From assembly GCA_902465105.1 (NCBI GenBank), contig CABQLM010000047.1, forward strand, positions 1 through 16,193: a DNA stretch of 16,193 nt. Direction: 5' to 3'. The notes beneath the pieces are model-generated. The model saw only the letters and a list, made by a program, of their open reading frames with translations. It did not search any database and was not told the DNA's origin. Origin of the DNA: an uncultured Collinsella sp. (GTDB lineage: Bacteria > Actinomycetota > Coriobacteriia > Coriobacteriales > Coriobacteriaceae). Numbering within the stretch: position 1 is the stretch's first letter; each line of letters starts with the position of its first letter. The position numbers and the translations under genes were made by a program. Below are positions 14,409 through 16,193 of this stretch, in pieces.

Positions 14409-14771
14409 CTAGAACGTCGCGGACCACAGCCCGTGCAGGTTGCAATAGGCATAGACGGTACCGGTCTTGGAGCCACCGGCAAAAAACGTCGCGGGCTTCA
14501 TGCCGGGCTCAAGGTAATGGACCTCCAGACGGCCCTCGGCCTCAAGGGCAATCCACTCAATATAGTGCTCGGGCAGGCTGGGATGCTCGACCGAGCCCAC
14601 GCGTGCGCGGATCACGTGACCGTCGCGCTCGATCTCGACGACGGGCACGTGCTTTTCGTGCGCCGCGTCCTCGGTGTTCGCGGTCAGCTCCGTGCAGCCG
14701 GCAGGGGTCGCAACGTCGTCGCCAAGGGCGGCAATAAGCTTGCCATCGGGGTCCTTAAAGAATTTCGCCAT
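14409..14771 (-). CDS. Superoxide reductase (desulfoferrodoxin family) lacking the rubredoxin-like centre
   Basis: The 120-aa protein reduces superoxide to hydrogen peroxide without making oxygen, a typical defence of anaerobes. The Fe(His)4Cys site is complete: EKHVP (E39, K40, H41), HPSLPEHYIEW (H63, H69) and YCNLHGLW (C110, H113). The N-terminal part keeps the outline of two-iron enzymes (CTELTANTEDAAHEKHVP aligns with C-x3-L-x2-NT-x-DAA-x-EKHVP), but of the four Dx-centre cysteines only C26 remains; the others are replaced within DPDGKLIAALGDDV. So it should act as a one-iron enzyme. The ATG at 14771 follows AAAGGAGAG with good spacing. It lies 101 bases after the SNF2-type gene on the same strand and may be cotranscribed with it. 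The electron donor (usually rubredoxin) is not in the window. Confidence 0.9.
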   Translation of the reverse strand: MAKFFKDPDGKLIAALGDDVATPAGCTELTANTEDAAHEKHVPVVEIERDGHVIRARVGSVEHPSLPEHYIEWIALEAEGRLEVHYLEPGMKPATFFAGGSKTGTVYAYCNLHGLWSATF

Positions 14772-14804
14772 GATGCTCTCCTTTGCTGATGTGCCAATGT
14801 TCTC

Positions 14805-14838
14805 GATGGTTCTTATGCCCAAAGGCAGGCGAACCATC
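14805..14838. repeat. Inverted repeat in front of the superoxide reductase gene
   Basis: GATGGTTC (14805-14812) and GAACCATC (14831-14838) are perfect inverted copies 18 bases apart. The spacer holds a smaller TGCC-CAAA-GGCA hairpin. No T-run follows on either strand, so it is not a standard terminator. It lies 34-67 bases before the reductase ATG, where an operator or a leader hairpin could act. Confidence 0.4.
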
Positions 14839-14872
14839 CACGGCATGGCAAATGAACACATAACGGGCGAGG

Positions 14873-16193
14873 CTAGCGACCGTCACCACCGAGCAGCGCC
14901 AGAACATCCTCGCGCGTGAACAGCGCCGACGAGATGCCGTCGCCGCCGAGCACGCTGTTGACCAGGTCGCGCTTGGACTCCTGCATCTGCATAATGCGTT
15001 CCTCGATCGTGTCCTTGGCGATGAGCCTGTACACGGTCACGGTATGTTGCTGGCCAATACGATGCGCGCGGTCAGTCGCCTGGTCCTGCGCGGCCACGTT
15101 CCACCACGGGTCGTAGTGGATGACCACGTCGGCCGCCGTCAGGTTAAGGCCCACGCCGCCCGCCTTGAGCGAAATCAAAAAGACCGGTACCTCGCCCGCT
15201 TGGAACTGCGCGACCATCTTGGCACGGCTCTCCTTGGATGACGCACCTGTGAGCTTAAGAAAGCCGATGTCTTCCTTGGTCAAGCGCTTGCCGATGATAT
15301 CGAGCATACCCGTAAACTGGCTGAACAACAGGATGCGATGCCCGCCGTCGAGTGCGCCGTGCACGAGCTCCATGCACGTATCGAGCTTGGCGCTCCCCGC
15401 CTTGTAATCCTCGTAGTGTAGACGCGGGTCGCAGCAGATCTGACGCAGCTTGGTGAGCTCGGCAAGTACCTTGAGCTTGTCTTTCTTAAACTCGGATGCC
15501 TCGCGGTGCTGCACCTGCTGGGCGATGCGGTCCTGGTTTGCCAGGTACAGCTTGCGCTGCTCGCCGGTGAGCTGGGCCACGACAGTGTCCTCGATCTTTT
15601 CGGGCAGATCGGCCACCACGTCTTCCTTTACGCGGCGCAACACAAACGGCGACACGAGTGCCTGCAGGCGAGCGGCACTGTCACCCTCGGCATGCTCGAC
15701 GGGACTTTCGAAGCGCTTGGCGAATGAGTCGCGCGAGCCCAGAAGGCCCGGCATCAAAAAGTCAAAGATGCTCCAGAGCTCGGACAAGCGGTTTTCGATG
15801 GGCGTGCCCGTCAAGGCAAAGCGCACGCCGGCCGGCAGGCGCTTGGCAGCGCGGGCCACCTGGGTGAGCGGGTTTTTAATGTACTGGGCTTCGTCCAGCA
15901 CCGCGCGGGCAAAGTCCTGCTCGACGTATTCGTCGATGTCGCGACGCATGAGGTCATACGACGTTACGACCACGTTGTGCTCGGCGGCACCGGCAATTTG
16001 CACGCGGCGCTGCGCCTTGGCGCCCACAATGGCGCACACATCGAGTGACGGGGCGAAGCGCTCCAACTCGGCGGTCCAGTTGTACACAAGTGACGCAGGG
16101 CACACCACAAGCGTGGGCTTAGTGTCCCCCGCCTCCACGCGCGCCAGGATATGTGCGATCATCTGCAGCGTTTTGCCCAGGCCCATGTCGTCG
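14873..16193 (-). CDS. SNF2-family DNA helicase/translocase, N-terminus beyond right edge
   Basis: The last 440 codons of a Swi2/Snf2 ATPase; the frame enters the window at DDMGLGKT, which is helicase motif I, so everything upstream is missing. Counting from that Met: motif Ia VVCPASLVYNW, motif II DEAQ (98-101), motif III LTGTPIEN (125-132), motif IV RILLFSQF, motif V SLKAGGVGLNLTAADVV and motif VI QATDRAHRIGQ. The insert SPFVLRRVKEDV and the VYRLIAKDTIEERI segment are typical of bacterial HepA/SNF2 proteins that move along double-stranded DNA; many carry an N-terminal SWIM zinc finger, not visible here. The C-terminus ends ALFTREDVLALLGGDGR. These proteins remodel protein-DNA or transcription complexes. 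The superoxide reductase gene follows it on the same strand. Confidence 0.93.
   Translation of the reverse strand, partial: DDMGLGKTLQMIAHILARVEAGDTKPTLVVCPASLVYNWTAELERFAPSLDVCAIVGAKAQRRVQIAGAAEHNVVVTSYDLMRRDIDEYVEQDFARAVLDEAQYIKNPLTQVARAAKRLPAGVRFALTGTPIENRLSELWSIFDFLMPGLLGSRDSFAKRFESPVEHAEGDSAARLQALVSPFVLRRVKEDVVADLPEKIEDTVVAQLTGEQRKLYLANQDRIAQQVQHREASEFKKDKLKVLAELTKLRQICCDPRLHYEDYKAGSAKLDTCMELVHGALDGGHRILLFSQFTGMLDIIGKRLTKEDIGFLKLTGASSKESRAKMVAQFQAGEVPVFLISLKAGGVGLNLTAADVVIHYDPWWNVAAQDQATDRAHRIGQQHTVTVYRLIAKDTIEERIMQMQESKRDLVNSVLGGDGISSALFTREDVLALLGGDGR

Noticed and set aside
13551..14789. 412-codon plus-strand frame opposite the NadE-like and reductase genes
   Set aside because: Spans two unrelated minus-strand genes and a terminator; composition is that of an antisense shadow.

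Overview
The window looks like a chromosome segment of a high-GC, strictly anaerobic actinobacterium of the class Coriobacteriia, most likely Collinsella or a close relative. This rests on the codon use of the core genes, a 555-aa formate-tetrahydrofolate ligase, a superoxide reductase in place of superoxide dismutase, and the overall gene style. The genus is an inference, because there is no rRNA or other marker here.

Layout. (1) 1-409, minus strand: a zinc-ribbon protein cut by the left edge. (2) 410-5263: an accessory, mosaic region. It holds a 63-aa gene of unknown function lying exactly between two single type I-E CRISPR-repeat-like sequences, a strong minus-strand terminator with no gene in front of it, a 545-aa coiled-coil protein of unknown function with its own promoter and ribosome binding site, a truncated IS3-type element, and an AT-rich gene for a GHKL ATPase joined to a PD-(D/E)XK nuclease-like domain. 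(3) 5264-7977: a putative Mn2+ efflux transporter (CDF family, MntE-like) and, convergent to it, a single-pass membrane protein with a PASTA-like outer domain; divergent from that, a 78-aa cysteine-rich protein. (4) 8003-12126: fhs, then the ruvC-ruvA-ruvB operon with one-base stop/start overlaps, all on the minus strand. (5) 12127-12305: a possible gene tail and a plus-strand terminator wedged between minus-strand genes. (6) 12306-16193, minus strand: a NadE-like protein whose glutaminase and NAD-synthetase catalytic motifs are both eroded, a superoxide reductase without its rubredoxin-like iron centre, and a SNF2-family helicase cut by the right edge.

How the parts work together. RuvABC branch-migrates and cuts Holliday junctions. 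Fhs feeds formate into one-carbon folate metabolism. The superoxide reductase and the putative Mn2+ exporter fit oxidative and metal stress handling in an anaerobe. The accessory region has the hallmarks of a defence island: a nuclease-linked GHKL ATPase, an unknown coiled-coil protein, IS debris, CRISPR-repeat relics and a sharp change in base composition. The best candidates for something new are the repeat-bracketed 63-aa gene, the 545-aa protein, the GHKL-nuclease fusion, and outside the island the NadE-like apparent pseudoenzyme. Functions given for these are inferences from motifs read by eye.
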